A DNA stretch of 64,000 bases from JAFGVL01 sp963663245 (lineage in GTDB: Bacteria > Bacteroidota > Bacteroidia > Bacteroidales > Paludibacteraceae). The DNA lies in contig OY760143.1 of the NCBI GenBank assembly GCA_963663245.1, positions 620,001-684,000 of the forward strand, given 5' to 3'. The position numbers were made by a program, and so were the translations under genes. Within the stretch, counting starts at the first letter, position 1, and each line of letters starts with the position of its first letter. Below are positions 28,999 through 39,000 of this stretch, piece after piece. The notes beneath the pieces were generated by a model that made no database searches, had not been told where the DNA came from, and was given only the letters and a program-made list of their open reading frames with translations.

Positions 28999-30081
28999 AT
29001 GTCGAAAGTTAAGGCTATAGTAGAAGCGAATATATTCTCGAAGGAGGATATTCTTTACTTGTTAAATTGTAAAACTGAGCAGCAGCAAGAACTCTTTGAG
29101 TTAGCAAGTAAGGTAAAAGAAGAGCAGGTTGGCAACAAGGTTTATCTAAGAGGATTGATTGAACTATCTAATATCTGTGATAAGAATTGTTTGTATTGTG
29201 GGATTAGAAAAGATAACGATAAAGCAGAGCGCTATATGCTCACTTCAGAGGAAGTGCTAAACGCCGCTCAATTTGCTTTCGACAATAATTATGGGTCTAT
29301 TGTGTTGCAATCTGGTGAACTATATAGTGAAGCATTTATTGCAACAATAGAAACGCTTTTACGTAAAATTAAAGAGCTGTCAAGTGGTAAGTTAGGAATT
29401 ACCCTTTCTTGTGGAGAACAAACAGTAGCTACCTATCAACGTTGGTTCGATGCAGGAGCGCATCGGTATCTTCTGAGGATAGAATCTTCTAATAAAGAAT
29501 TATACGAGAAGATACATCCAGTTGATGCTTTGCATAAGTATGAAACAAGAATCAATTGTTTGAAAAGTCTAAGAGCAATTGGATACCAGGTAGGTACAGG
29601 CGTGATGATTGGTTTGCCCTTTCAAACAATGGAAGATTTAGCCGACGACTTACTATTTATAAAGGCAATGGATATTGATATGTGTGGAATGGGTCCCTAT
29701 TTAGAACACAACGATACACCACTGATTCAATACAAGGATGAATTAATGCCGATGAAAGAACGCTTCTATTTAAGCCTAAATATGTTGGCTGTTCTTAGAC
29801 TAATGATGAAGGATATTAATATTGCAGCAACAACGGCATTGCAAACAATTGATGAAATGGGTAGAGAAAAAGCATTGAAGATTGCTGCTAATATTTTTAT
29901 GCCGAATATAACACCTAAAGAATACAGAGAGAATTACAAGCTCTATGAAAATAAACCTTGCATGGATGAGAATCCTGCCGATTGTGCCAACTGTATAGAG
30001 GCGCGTATTTGCATAGCAGGTTGTGAAATTGCCAAAGACGAATGGGGAGATTCCCAACACTATCATAAAAGAAAAAGTTAA
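28999..30081 (+). CDS. hydE: [FeFe]-hydrogenase maturase HydE (radical SAM)
   Basis: HydE is a radical SAM enzyme that acts with HydG and HydF in building the binuclear iron subcluster. The 360-residue product has CX3CX2C at C60, C64 and C67 (CDKNCLYC) and the usual barrel that follows. Extra cysteines near the C-terminus (CMDENPADCANC, CIAGC) lie where some homologues carry a second cluster. BioB and PylB are the related families, but the position directly after hydF with no intergenic base makes HydE the clear choice. Confidence 0.95.
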   Translation: MSKVKAIVEANIFSKEDILYLLNCKTEQQQELFELASKVKEEQVGNKVYLRGLIELSNICDKNCLYCGIRKDNDKAERYMLTSEEVLNAAQFAFDNNYGSIVLQSGELYSEAFIATIETLLRKIKELSSGKLGITLSCGEQTVATYQRWFDAGAHRYLLRIESSNKELYEKIHPVDALHKYETRINCLKSLRAIGYQVGTGVMIGLPFQTMEDLADDLLFIKAMDIDMCGMGPYLEHNDTPLIQYKDELMPMKERFYLSLNMLAVLRLMMKDINIAATTALQTIDEMGREKALKIAANIFMPNITPKEYRENYKLYENKPCMDENPADCANCIEARICIAGCEIAKDEWGDSQHYHKRKS

Positions 30082-30108
30082 TACGTTTTATTGAAAAAAC
30101 CGATTGAG

Positions 30109-30615
30109 ATGGAAAAAGAACAAAGTATTGAACCTATGGATGAGGCTGTTATTAGAGAGCTGATGACTTATCTAGACGGCATTATTAAAGAAAGTAAGGA
30201 CAAGCCCGGAGCGCTAATCCCGCTCTTGCAAGAAACGCAAAAGAAGTACGGGTATTTGCCTAAGTTGGCAATTGAAAAGATTAGCGACGACTTAAACATT
30301 CCTTTTAGCGAAGTGGCTGGGGTGGTTGGTTTCTACTCTTATTTTTCTACTACCCCTAAGGGTAAGAATGTAGTGCGTGTATGCCAAGGTACTGCTTGTT
30401 ACGTGCGTGGAGGGAATGAGCTGCTAGGTGCTGTAAAGAATAAACTGAAAATTGATGTGGGAGAAACCACCAAAGATTTACAGTATTCGCTAGAAACAGG
30501 AAGATGTTTTGGTGTATGTGGATTAGCTCCTGTAGTTACAGTTAATGATGAGGTGCTTCAAAAAGCAAAGCCTTCCAATATCGGTGATCTCTTAGAATCA
30601 ATCGAAGAAGAATAA
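30109..30615 (+). CDS. hydC: NAD(H)-linked [FeFe]-hydrogenase subunit HydC (NuoE-like, 2Fe-2S)
   Basis: The product is about 168 residues of the NuoE/24-kDa thioredoxin-like [2Fe-2S] family. It carries the four-cysteine pattern CQGTAC (CX4C) and CFGVC (CX3C). The N-terminal part (LLQETQKKYGYLPK, VVGFYSYF) is typical of the helical bundle of the family. It would pass electrons between HydB and the rest of the trimeric hydrogenase in the cytoplasm. I used ATG 30109; a TTG at 30091 would add six residues and cannot be excluded, as neither has a clear Shine-Dalgarno sequence. It lies 27 bp after hydE and 23 bp before hydB. HndA is an alternative name used in NADP-reducing systems. Confidence 0.92.
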   Translation: MEKEQSIEPMDEAVIRELMTYLDGIIKESKDKPGALIPLLQETQKKYGYLPKLAIEKISDDLNIPFSEVAGVVGFYSYFSTTPKGKNVVRVCQGTACYVRGGNELLGAVKNKLKIDVGETTKDLQYSLETGRCFGVCGLAPVVTVNDEVLQKAKPSNIGDLLESIEEE

Positions 30616-30638
30616 AACAAATAAACAACAATATACAG

Positions 30639-33600
30639 ATGAGCAATAAATTAGAAAAAATTGGTTCAGTCGATGCTTTAAAAGCATTGAAGGAAAAGAT
30701 GGGTCAGAATGATGCCGACAAAGAAAAGATTCTCGTATGTATGGGAGGGGGCTGTATTGCTTCTGGTTCTCAAGCTCTAAAAGACAACTTTGTAGAGCAA
30801 TTACAATCGAAAGGCTTGGGCGATAAGGTTAGTGTAGTCGGTACAGGTTGCTTAGGTCCTTGTGCACATGGTCCTGTTGTAGTAATGGGTCGTGATAAGG
30901 TCTTTTATCAAAAAGTAGAAGCGGCTGATGTTAGCGAAATTGTGGATAAGCATGTGGTGAAAGGTAAGATTGTGGAGCGTTTAGCTTTCAAAGAAAGTGA
31001 AGGAGCAAAACCAGTTCCGGTGCTTACAGACTTGACCTTCTTTAACCGTCAAACTAAAATTGTATTACGCAATTGTGGTGAAATAGACCCACTAAGTATT
31101 GACGAATATATTGGGAATGATGGCTATGCAGGATTAGCAAAAGCTGTTACTGAATTAAGCCCCAAAAAAGTGGTGGAAGAAATGGAAGCTTCAGGACTAA
31201 GAGGTCGTGGAGGTGCAGGTTTTCCAACATGGATAAAATGGTCGATGGCTCAAAAAAATCAATCGGATAAAAAATATATGCTGTGTAATGCTGATGAGGG
31301 TGACCCAGGAGCATATATGGATAGAAGTGTATTAGAAGGCGATCCACATAGTATTATTGAAGGAATGGCCATCGGTGCTTATGCTATTGGAGCCGACGAA
31401 GGTTATGTATATGTGCGTGCTGAATACCCTTTGGCAGTAGAGCGTTTGCAAAATGCCATTGATCAAGCCAACGAACGAGGGATATTAGGGCAAAATATAT
31501 TTGGAACAGATTTTTCTTTCAACTTAGAAATTAGAATGGGTTCTGGAGCATTTGTATGTGGAGAAGAAACCGCTTTAATTGCTTCCATCGAAGGCAAACG
31601 TGGAGAACCAAGACCGCGTCCACCATTCCCAGCCGAGAAAGGCTTATGGGGAAAACCTACCGTTCTTAATAATGTTGAGTCGTATGCAAATGTAGCAGCG
31701 ATTATACTCAATGGAGGTAAGTGGTTTGCTTCATATGGAACAGAAAAAAGTAAAGGAACCAAAGTGTTTGCCTTAGCAGGTTCTATCGCACATTCTGGTT
31801 TAGTAGAAGTGCCAATTGGAACTACCCTAGGAGACTTAGTATACGATATTGGTGGTGGTACCGTTAGTGGAAAACCATTCAAGGCTGCTCAAATGGGAGG
31901 CCCTTCGGGAGGTTGTATTCCAAAGCAGCATTTAAATGTACCCTTGGATTACGAATCATTAAACGAATTGGGAGCCATTATGGGTTCTGGAGGCGTTATA
32001 GTTATGGACGATGATTCTTGTATGGTAGATGTTGCCCGTTTCTTTTTAGAGTTTGTACAAGAAGAATCATGCGGTAAATGTGTGCCATGCCGAGTAGGGA
32101 CTAAACGAATGCTGGAAATACTAGAAAGAATATGCTCAGGTGCTGGAGTGGATGGAGATATTGAGAAACTAGTTGCCTTAGGAGAACAAATTCAAAAAAC
32201 TTCTCTGTGTGGCTTAGGGCAATCGGCTCCGAATCCAGTATTATCAACCATACGTTATTTCCGACACGAATATGAAAGTCATATACATTTAAAGCATTGT
32301 GAAGCAGGTGTCTGCGCAGGATTAGTGCGCGCTCCTTGTCAAAGTGCATGTCCGGCCAATGTAGATGTACCAGGCTTTGTGTCACTTATTGGAGAAAAAA
32401 GATACGACGATGCACTACGTTTGCATAGAGAACGAAATCCCTTTGCTGCAGTATGTGCTCGTGTATGCTTCCACTCTTGCGAGGATAAGTGCCGCCGCTC
32501 ATCCTTAGATGAGTCGGTTGCTATTAGAGCAGTGAAACGATACATGGTAGACCAAGAAGTTGCCATGCAACTGCCAGAAATAAGAGAAAATGCAGAAAAT
32601 GCTGCTAAAAAGATAGCCGTTATAGGTGCTGGTCCAGCTGGACTTTCTTGTGCTTATTTTTTAGCGCGCCTAGGTTATAAACCAGAAGTTTTTGAAGCAG
32701 AACCTCGTCCGGGTGGAATGTTGGTTCAAACCATACCAGCTTATCGTCTTCCTCGTGAAACATTAGCACGAGAAATTCGTATGATTGAAGATATGGGTGT
32801 TACCATTACTACAGGTAAAAGACTGGGCAAAGATTTCAGTCTAAGTAGCTTGCAAGAGCAAGGATACGAAGCTGTATTTGTTGGTGTTGGTGCTCCGAAA
32901 GGATTGCAGATTGATATGCCAGGTTCCGACAACGAAGGTGTAGTAGATGCCCTGAACTTCTTGCGTGTATATAACTTAAGAGGTTCCGTGCCAGTTAAGA
33001 AGTCAGTAGTTGTCATTGGTGGAGGTAATGCTGCCATAGATGCTGCCAGAACTGCTCTACGTTTAGGTGCTAAGAAAGTAGAAATTGTATACCGTCGTAC
33101 GCAAGATGAAATGCCTGCTTATGCTGAGGAGATAGAACAAGCAGTGGAAGAAGGTATTATTTTACATACACTGACCAATCCAATTGAAATCTTAAATGAT
33201 AATAATCAGGTGACAGGTATTAAATGTAATACCATGAAATTAGGTGCCTTTGACAAAAGTGGACGTCGTAGACCAGAAGCAGATGAGAAAACATTTGTAA
33301 TTGAAACCGAGCAGGTAATTATGGCTGTTGGGCAAACTTTAGATTGCAAAGAAATTTTATCTGACGTTGATGTAGCAACTACTTATAACGATTCAGTTAT
33401 TATGGCAGACCCTAAAACAGGACAAACATCTATCCCTTGGATATTCTCAGGTGGAGATGCTGCAACTGGACCGATGACCGTTATTACTGCTGTCTCTACA
33501 GGAGAAAAAGCTGCCGTTGGTATAGACGAATTCTTATCAGGTGAAGAACATGCATTTTGGAGAGAAGAACGAGAGAATGATACCTTTTTTGATCCAGATG

Positions 33601-33752
33601 TAGATCCAACCATGATAGGTCGACATAAAATAAGTGTGCTGGCTGCCGATCGCAGAAAGAATAATTTTGATGAAGTAGAGATGGCATGGGATGAAAAAGA
33701 TGCTATTCGTCAAGCTCAACGTTGTTTGCGTTGCGATTATGGTAAATGTTAA
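30639..33752 (+). CDS. hydB: HydB/NuoF-like NAD(H)- and FMN-binding hydrogenase subunit fused to a GltD-like flavoprotein domain
   Basis: The 1037-residue product has three parts. Residues 1-115 form a thioredoxin-like [2Fe-2S] domain (C34, C39, C71, C75). Residues about 130-545 are NuoF-like: GLRGRGGAGFP near 187, GSGAFVCGEETAL near 300, an SLBB-type region, and a 4Fe-4S site CX2CX2CX39C (C478, C481, C484, C524). From about 560 to the end it resembles the glutamate synthase small subunit/NfnB family: APCQSACPANVDVPG (C567, C571), an FAD motif GAGPAG near 663, an NAD(P)H motif GGGNAA near 794, and SGGDAATGP towards the C-terminus. Many HydB proteins instead carry a ferredoxin-like tail. Predicted role: NAD(P)H and flavin centre of an electron-bifurcating or confurcating hydrogenase. 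The final residues CLRCDYGKC may bind a cluster. No frameshift is needed, so the fusion appears real. Confidence 0.92.
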   Translation: MSNKLEKIGSVDALKALKEKMGQNDADKEKILVCMGGGCIASGSQALKDNFVEQLQSKGLGDKVSVVGTGCLGPCAHGPVVVMGRDKVFYQKVEAADVSEIVDKHVVKGKIVERLAFKESEGAKPVPVLTDLTFFNRQTKIVLRNCGEIDPLSIDEYIGNDGYAGLAKAVTELSPKKVVEEMEASGLRGRGGAGFPTWIKWSMAQKNQSDKKYMLCNADEGDPGAYMDRSVLEGDPHSIIEGMAIGAYAIGADEGYVYVRAEYPLAVERLQNAIDQANERGILGQNIFGTDFSFNLEIRMGSGAFVCGEETALIASIEGKRGEPRPRPPFPAEKGLWGKPTVLNNVESYANVAAIILNGGKWFASYGTEKSKGTKVFALAGSIAHSGLVEVPIGTTLGDLVYDIGGGTVSGKPFKAAQMGGPSGGCIPKQHLNVPLDYESLNELGAIMGSGGVIVMDDDSCMVDVARFFLEFVQEESCGKCVPCRVGTKRMLEILERICSGAGVDGDIEKLVALGEQIQKTSLCGLGQSAPNPVLSTIRYFRHEYESHIHLKHCEAGVCAGLVRAPCQSACPANVDVPGFVSLIGEKRYDDALRLHRERNPFAAVCARVCFHSCEDKCRRSSLDESVAIRAVKRYMVDQEVAMQLPEIRENAENAAKKIAVIGAGPAGLSCAYFLARLGYKPEVFEAEPRPGGMLVQTIPAYRLPRETLAREIRMIEDMGVTITTGKRLGKDFSLSSLQEQGYEAVFVGVGAPKGLQIDMPGSDNEGVVDALNFLRVYNLRGSVPVKKSVVVIGGGNAAIDAARTALRLGAKKVEIVYRRTQDEMPAYAEEIEQAVEEGIILHTLTNPIEILNDNNQVTGIKCNTMKLGAFDKSGRRRPEADEKTFVIETEQVIMAVGQTLDCKEILSDVDVATTYNDSVIMADPKTGQTSIPWIFSGGDAATGPMTVITAVSTGEKAAVGIDEFLSGEEHAFWREERENDTFFDPDVDPTMIGRHKISVLAADRRKNNFDEVEMAWDEKDAIRQAQRCLRCDYGKC

Positions 33753-33775
33753 TATAATACTTCTGTATCGTGTAA

Positions 33776-33795
33776 AGACGGAGCGCGCTCCGTCT
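33776..33795 (+). repeat. Perfect GC-rich 20-bp palindrome between hydB and hydA
   Basis: AGACGGAGCGCGCTCCGTCT is its own reverse complement. It stands out in an AT-rich 76-bp gap inside an operon. GTGT/CACA sequence on each side could extend the stem imperfectly. There is no T run after it, so it is not a standard terminator. It resembles REP-like intergenic palindromes I recall in Bacteroidetes, which I cannot check. Confidence 0.8.
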
Positions 33796-33828
33796 CTTCA
33801 CAGATTAATAAAATAAAACAATAATTAT

Positions 33829-35595
33829 ATGATTACCTTACAAATAAATAATCAAGCAGTATCTGTTCCAGAAGGAACTACGATACTAGAAGCAGCAAAG
33901 CAGCTAGGCGTTAAAATCCCTACACTTTGTCATTTCGAAGGACATAAAGGCAAAGGGGCCTGTCGTATTTGTTTAGTAGATGTTGAAGGAGCCAAAGCTC
34001 CAGTAACTTCTTGTACTATGCCAGCTAATGAAGGCATGAAAGTGCAAACTAATACAAAATCAATTCGTGATGCACGAAAGTTTGTCTTGGAGATGTTGCT
34101 TTCTGAGCACGACGGAGATTGCAAGGTTTGCGATAGAAACGATGATTGCGAGTTAAAACAATTGTCCTACGAAATGGGTGTTAAAGCCCTATGTTTCGAA
34201 GGAGAAAAAACACATAAGCATATCGATGTATCTACAGCAGGCTTAGTCCGCGACTCAGGTAAATGTATAAAATGTGGACGTTGTGTAACTGCTTGTGTAG
34301 ATATACAAGGAGTAGGTTCCCTTTTTCCACAAGGAAGAGGCTTTCAGTCTACTGTAGGGCCTGCTTTTGGCCAAGATTTACTTTCGGTTAACTGTGTGCA
34401 ATGTGGTCAATGTTCTGCTGTATGTCCAGTAGGAGCGATTGTAGAAAAAGACCATATTGAATATGTTTGGAAAGATTTAGACAATCCGAAAAAGACAGTG
34501 ATTGTTCAAACAGCACCAGCAGTAAGAGCAGCCTTGGGTGAATGTTTTGATTATGAACCAGGCACTTTGGTTACGGGTAAAATGGTATCTGCATTAAGAG
34601 AACTAGGCTTCGATGCTGTTTTCGATACAAACTTTACAGCCGACCTTACTATTATTGAAGAAGGAACAGAATTGTTATCTAGATTAAAAGATGTCTTAGT
34701 AAATAAGAAACCGGCAGCCTTGCCGCAGTTTACAAGTTGTTCTCCTGGATGGATTAATTACGTTGAGGCTTATTTTCCTGATTTTATAGATAATCTATCT
34801 ACCTGTAAATCACCACAACAAATGTTTGGTGCTGTTGCTAAATCATACTATGCGAAGAAAATTGGAGTGAAGCCTGAAGATTTGACTGTAGTTTCTATTA
34901 TGCCTTGTACAGCCAAAAAATACGAAGCTGCTCGACCAGAAATGACTCAAAATGGTATTCCAGATGTAGATTATGTATTAACTACAAGAGAGTTTGGACG
35001 TATGATAAAAGAAGCAGGCATTGATTTTAGAAATTTAAAAGATGGAGAAATGGATGCGCCTTTGGGCTTGTCGTCTGGAGCTGCAGATATTTTTGCTAAT
35101 TCTGGAGGTGTAATGGAAGCAGCTTTACGAACTGTTTACGAATTAGTTACTGCTAGAGAATTGCCAATGGAAAAATTACACGTGGAACCATTAATGGGCT
35201 TAGAAGGTTTAAAGAAAGCTAGCTTAACCATTACAGGTACTGTTCCGGAGTGGAGTTTTTTAGAAGGTGTTGAAGTGAAAGTGGCGGTAGCACACTCCTT
35301 AACAAATGCCCGTCATTTATTAGAAGCGGTGAAGCAAGGAGAAATTTTCCACTTTGTAGAAGTAATGACTTGTCCTGGTGGATGTATTAGTGGAGGAGGA
35401 CAGCCTCGCTTTACCACCGACGAGGTGCGTAAAAAGAGAATTAGTGCTATTTACCAAGAAGATGAAGGAAAGACCTTGCGTAAGTCGCATGAAAATCCTT
35501 CTATAATTCAAATCTATGAAGAATTCTTGGGTGAGCCTTTAGGAGAGAAGTCACATCATTTATTGCATACGCATTATGTGAATAAGAGAGATTGA
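33829..35595 (+). CDS. hydA: [FeFe]-hydrogenase catalytic subunit HydA (H-cluster)
   Basis: HydA interconverts protons and H2 at the H-cluster. The 588-residue protein has an N-terminal [2Fe-2S] site (C34, C45, C48, C62), a His/Cys-ligated [4Fe-4S] site (H94, C98, C101, C107) and two [4Fe-4S] sites (C146-C156 and C189-C199). The catalytic domain has L1 FTSCSPGW (C304), L2 IMPCTAKKYE (C360) and L3 EVMTCPGGCISGGGQP (C515, C519). L1 has serine 305 where the textbook TSCCPxW motif has its second cysteine. The subunit set and domain order match trimeric NAD(H)/ferredoxin hydrogenases (HydABC), with HndD as the nearest alternative name. It is the last gene of the operon; a terminator follows about 50 bp after the stop. 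Confidence 0.96.
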   Translation: MITLQINNQAVSVPEGTTILEAAKQLGVKIPTLCHFEGHKGKGACRICLVDVEGAKAPVTSCTMPANEGMKVQTNTKSIRDARKFVLEMLLSEHDGDCKVCDRNDDCELKQLSYEMGVKALCFEGEKTHKHIDVSTAGLVRDSGKCIKCGRCVTACVDIQGVGSLFPQGRGFQSTVGPAFGQDLLSVNCVQCGQCSAVCPVGAIVEKDHIEYVWKDLDNPKKTVIVQTAPAVRAALGECFDYEPGTLVTGKMVSALRELGFDAVFDTNFTADLTIIEEGTELLSRLKDVLVNKKPAALPQFTSCSPGWINYVEAYFPDFIDNLSTCKSPQQMFGAVAKSYYAKKIGVKPEDLTVVSIMPCTAKKYEAARPEMTQNGIPDVDYVLTTREFGRMIKEAGIDFRNLKDGEMDAPLGLSSGAADIFANSGGVMEAALRTVYELVTARELPMEKLHVEPLMGLEGLKKASLTITGTVPEWSFLEGVEVKVAVAHSLTNARHLLEAVKQGEIFHFVEVMTCPGGCISGGGQPRFTTDEVRKKRISAIYQEDEGKTLRKSHENPSIIQIYEEFLGEPLGEKSHHLLHTHYVNKRD

Positions 35596-35608
35596 AATTA
35601 ATTTTTTA

Positions 35609-35634
35609 TTAGTTTTCAGTAAACTGGAAACTAA
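35609..35634 (+). other. Hairpin after hydA without a T run
   Basis: TTAGTTTTCAG (35609-35619) pairs with CTGGAAACTAA (35624-35634) across a 4-nt loop with one wobble. It sits just upstream of the terminator and could stabilise the 3' end of the hyd transcript. Confidence 0.45.
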
Positions 35635-35642
35635 CAATAGTG

Positions 35643-35679
35643 AAAAACCGAATCAAATTAATGTGATTCGGTTTTTTTT
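35643..35679 (+). terminator. Rho-independent terminator of the hyd operon
   Basis: The stem AAAAACCGAATCA (35643-35655) pairs with TGATTCGGTTTTT (35664-35676) across an 8-nt loop and is followed by T residues. Confidence 0.9.
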
Positions 35680-36000
35680 ATTTTGATAATGCAATAATAT
35701 TAGTGTCATAATATAAAAACAAGTGTTAAAATTTTAAGAGAGTTGTGGCAGTTTGGTTTGGATTAATTTTCACACTTATTTTAACATTTCTCGCCTCTCT
35801 TTTTGTAAACCTTTCCTATAACATAATTATAAAGCCTAGATTACATGAATTTTTAGTAAGATAGGATTTTTTGTTTTAAAAAATATGCTGTAGAACATGT
35901 ATGTTAAATCTTAAAATATGTTTAAATTTACAGATGTATATATAAATGTTGCATGTTTCACACAATATATACTTAAACTGTAACCTTAAACACTATTTAT
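35680..36000 (+). promoter_or_regulatory. AT-rich upstream region of cassette 2 with a conserved 57-bp element
   Basis: I see no gene here. The stretch 35881-35937 matches 3231-3287, upstream of cassette 1, at 46 of 57 positions with no gap, including an identical core TTAAAATATGTTTAA. The element ends 63 bp before the ATG here and 67 bp before the ATG there. TAAATTTA (35923-35930) is in the place of the TAATTTTG box of the other copy. No -33 TTTG box is evident at the expected spacing. Confidence 0.45.
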
Positions 36001-39000
36001 ATGAAAAATTTCTACGCAAAGAGATTAGTATGTCTATTGCTCTTTATTTTACCAGCACTTCTTTTCTCTCAAACAAAACTTGATTTTTATAATGAGGGAA
36101 GTTCTTGGACAAATCCTTTTCCATTAACTTTAGATGGTATTACTGCAAATGTAATTAGTCCAAGTAATAAAAATTCAACTCCACAGTGTTCTAATGAAGC
36201 ATGGGAAGTTTCTTCTTTAGGGAAAACATATGTGTTAAGTTTTTCTTCAGGGACATCTATGACTATAGATGTAGGAGCTGCAAGTACAATTACTAGTATT
36301 ACTTTTTTAACTGGAAGAAATAGTTCGGGTACTACTGATAGTAGAGCAGGGCACTATGCGTTTAGTGAAGATGATGCTACTTATTCTGAATATGTTGATT
36401 TTACAGCAAGAGGATATGACTATTGTGATGAAATAACTGCAACTCCAGTAGGAACAAACTATAGATATTTTCAAATAGGACGTGCAGATATCCCTGGATA
36501 CTCTGATGGTAGTGATGCAGAGTTTAGACTTTTTTATGCTATTGTAACAGTAGCAGGAGGAACCAATCCAAATATTACAACAACACCTTCGTCTGTTACT
36601 AATTTATATTATAATCAAGCTGTACTTGTTGATGCTACAGGAGGAAATCCTTCATCAGGAATGTTTTACGTAGATGGAATTAATTTAACAGATACAGAAG
36701 ACTTAACTATAACACCTCCTGCCGATTTTCAAGTCTCACTTACCGGAACAGGAGGGTGGAGTAGTACTCCTATAACTATAACTCCATCAGGAGGAGAAAT
36801 TGATAGTGTAGAAGTTTACGTGCGCTTAGACCCTGCAATTGTAGCTGTTAACACATATTCTGGGAATATTACTTTCTCTCATTCAGAAGATGCTACTATT
36901 AGTGATGTAGCCGTAAGTGGTGAGGTTGTAAATCTAACTCCTCTCCCTTGTCCAGGAACAATGGTCGTTTCTAGTGAGACTTATTACGGTGCATCTTTTA
37001 GCTGGTCGAATGTAGCCAATAACGATGGCTATATTATTAAAATATATGAGTTAGGAGTACAGGTCGGTTCTGATATTGACCTTGCTGCAAATACAACGAG
37101 CTATGATATTGCAGGCTTAGATGAATTAACAACTTATACTGCAAGGTTAACTGTTAAAGGTAATGGTACTTCTAATGGAAACTCAGTTGAATGTGCTGCG
37201 CAAGCTTTTACAACTTTAGTTGCTCCTCCTTCAACAACAACAACTTGTTGGACGGAAGGATTTGAAACATTAGCGCCTTCTGCCAATGATCAAAGTGATG
37301 CTTGTCCTCCTGCTGGTGGTACTAGTAATGAGTTAAGATATCAAGCAACTTTATTTTCTACTACTAATGATTGTGATGGAGGTCCATTTACCTTAAGCTT
37401 GCCTTCAGGACTATGGCCTAATACAAATGGAGTAGGAGCCTGCGGAGAAGGTTATACTGGAACTCGATCATTGTTTGCTAGAAATGACAATTTTCAATTA
37501 GAGTTTCCAACTTTAGATAACCCAAGAACAATTACCTTGTATGTAAATGCAAAACAATTAGTGACGAATGTCGCTCGAGGACTTATTTTTTATTTAGATG
37601 GAGCTCCTATTACAACTGATATATATATAGATGATATAGATTATCAAACAATAGCTGCAGTTAGTCCAGGTACTGATGGTTTGATTAGATTCCCAAGTGC
37701 AGGTTGGCATAAGGTAACTATAGAATTAACTTCTACAACACAGCATACATTAACCGCAGATATATTTGGAGATTCAAGTATGGATCTTTTTATAGATGAT
37801 ATAACGGTAGAGTGTGCATCGATGGAACTTGTTGCTGCTCCAGATGTAGCCGGTTTAAATTATGTGGCAGATATGGGTCCTTCAAGTATTAGAACATTTA
37901 CTATTACTGCTTCAGATTTACCCAATGCTTCTGGTAATATTACGCTATCTAACTTAGGTGATTTCGAAGTGTCACTAGATAATGGAGCTACCTGGAATAC
38001 TACAAGTGTTGCCTTGCCATACACAAGTGCCACTTTTGCTCAATCCGTAATGGTTCGTTTACAAGCAGGTTTAGGTGTTGCTGATTATTCAACAACAGTT
38101 GCTTTTGCTTGTCCTGGTTATACAAAAGTTCTACCAACACTTAACTTGTCTGGTAAAGTGACTCTTTTGCCTCAAACCTTACCTTGTGGCGAAGAGGTTA
38201 CCTTATTGAATATGAGAGGAACAAATGAAAGTGCTATTTTATTAGATGCTGTTACTGGAACAGACTGGACTGCAGTAGATCAAACAAAAAATAACCACTT
38301 CTTATTATCAGATGGAGCATCTTTAGCTTCACCTACAATAAATCTAGGAGAATATGATTTAAAAGAAATAACCTTCACTTTTCAGCCAACAAATAGTACG
38401 TCTATGAATATGACCTTATCTTGTTTTGGAACAGGAGGTAGTTTTACGCCAGTGACTTTTTCTGGTTCTCAGAAAGTACCATATACATTTACACAAGATT
38501 TAAGTTCAACAGGGTATACGGGAGACTTTTACTTGACTTTTACTGATGGAACAGAAACAGATATTGAGATGTGGGACATTACTTTAACGGGTGTACCTAA
38601 GAAATTAATCGAATTATCGACTCCATCGTTGACAGGATTTACCTCTTCATCTGTTGCTTGTCCTTCTGAAGCACAATCATTTATGGTGTTTGGAACCTGT
38701 TTAGATGATGATAGTAGTTTAGACTTTACTTCAACATTATATGAGTTTTCATTGGATGGTGTCACTTGGGCAGTGCCAGATGGTAACGATGTCTCATCAT
38801 TAACGTATACAGGAGCTTACCCTCTTGGAGGAACAAAAGTGTATGTGCGTCAAAGAGGGACAGCATCAGCAGCTGCCTTTAATGCAAGTGAAGTAGTTAC
38901 AGTAACTAATAGTGGTGTCGCTGCGAATTCTTTACTGCTTTCAGGAACAGTATCACCACCTGATGCAATGGTGGTGCCAGCTGCTCTCGATTATTCTTCT

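Noticed and set aside
33776..33795. Terminator between hydB and hydA
   Set aside because: The hairpin has no following T run and hydA encodes an essential subunit of the same complex.
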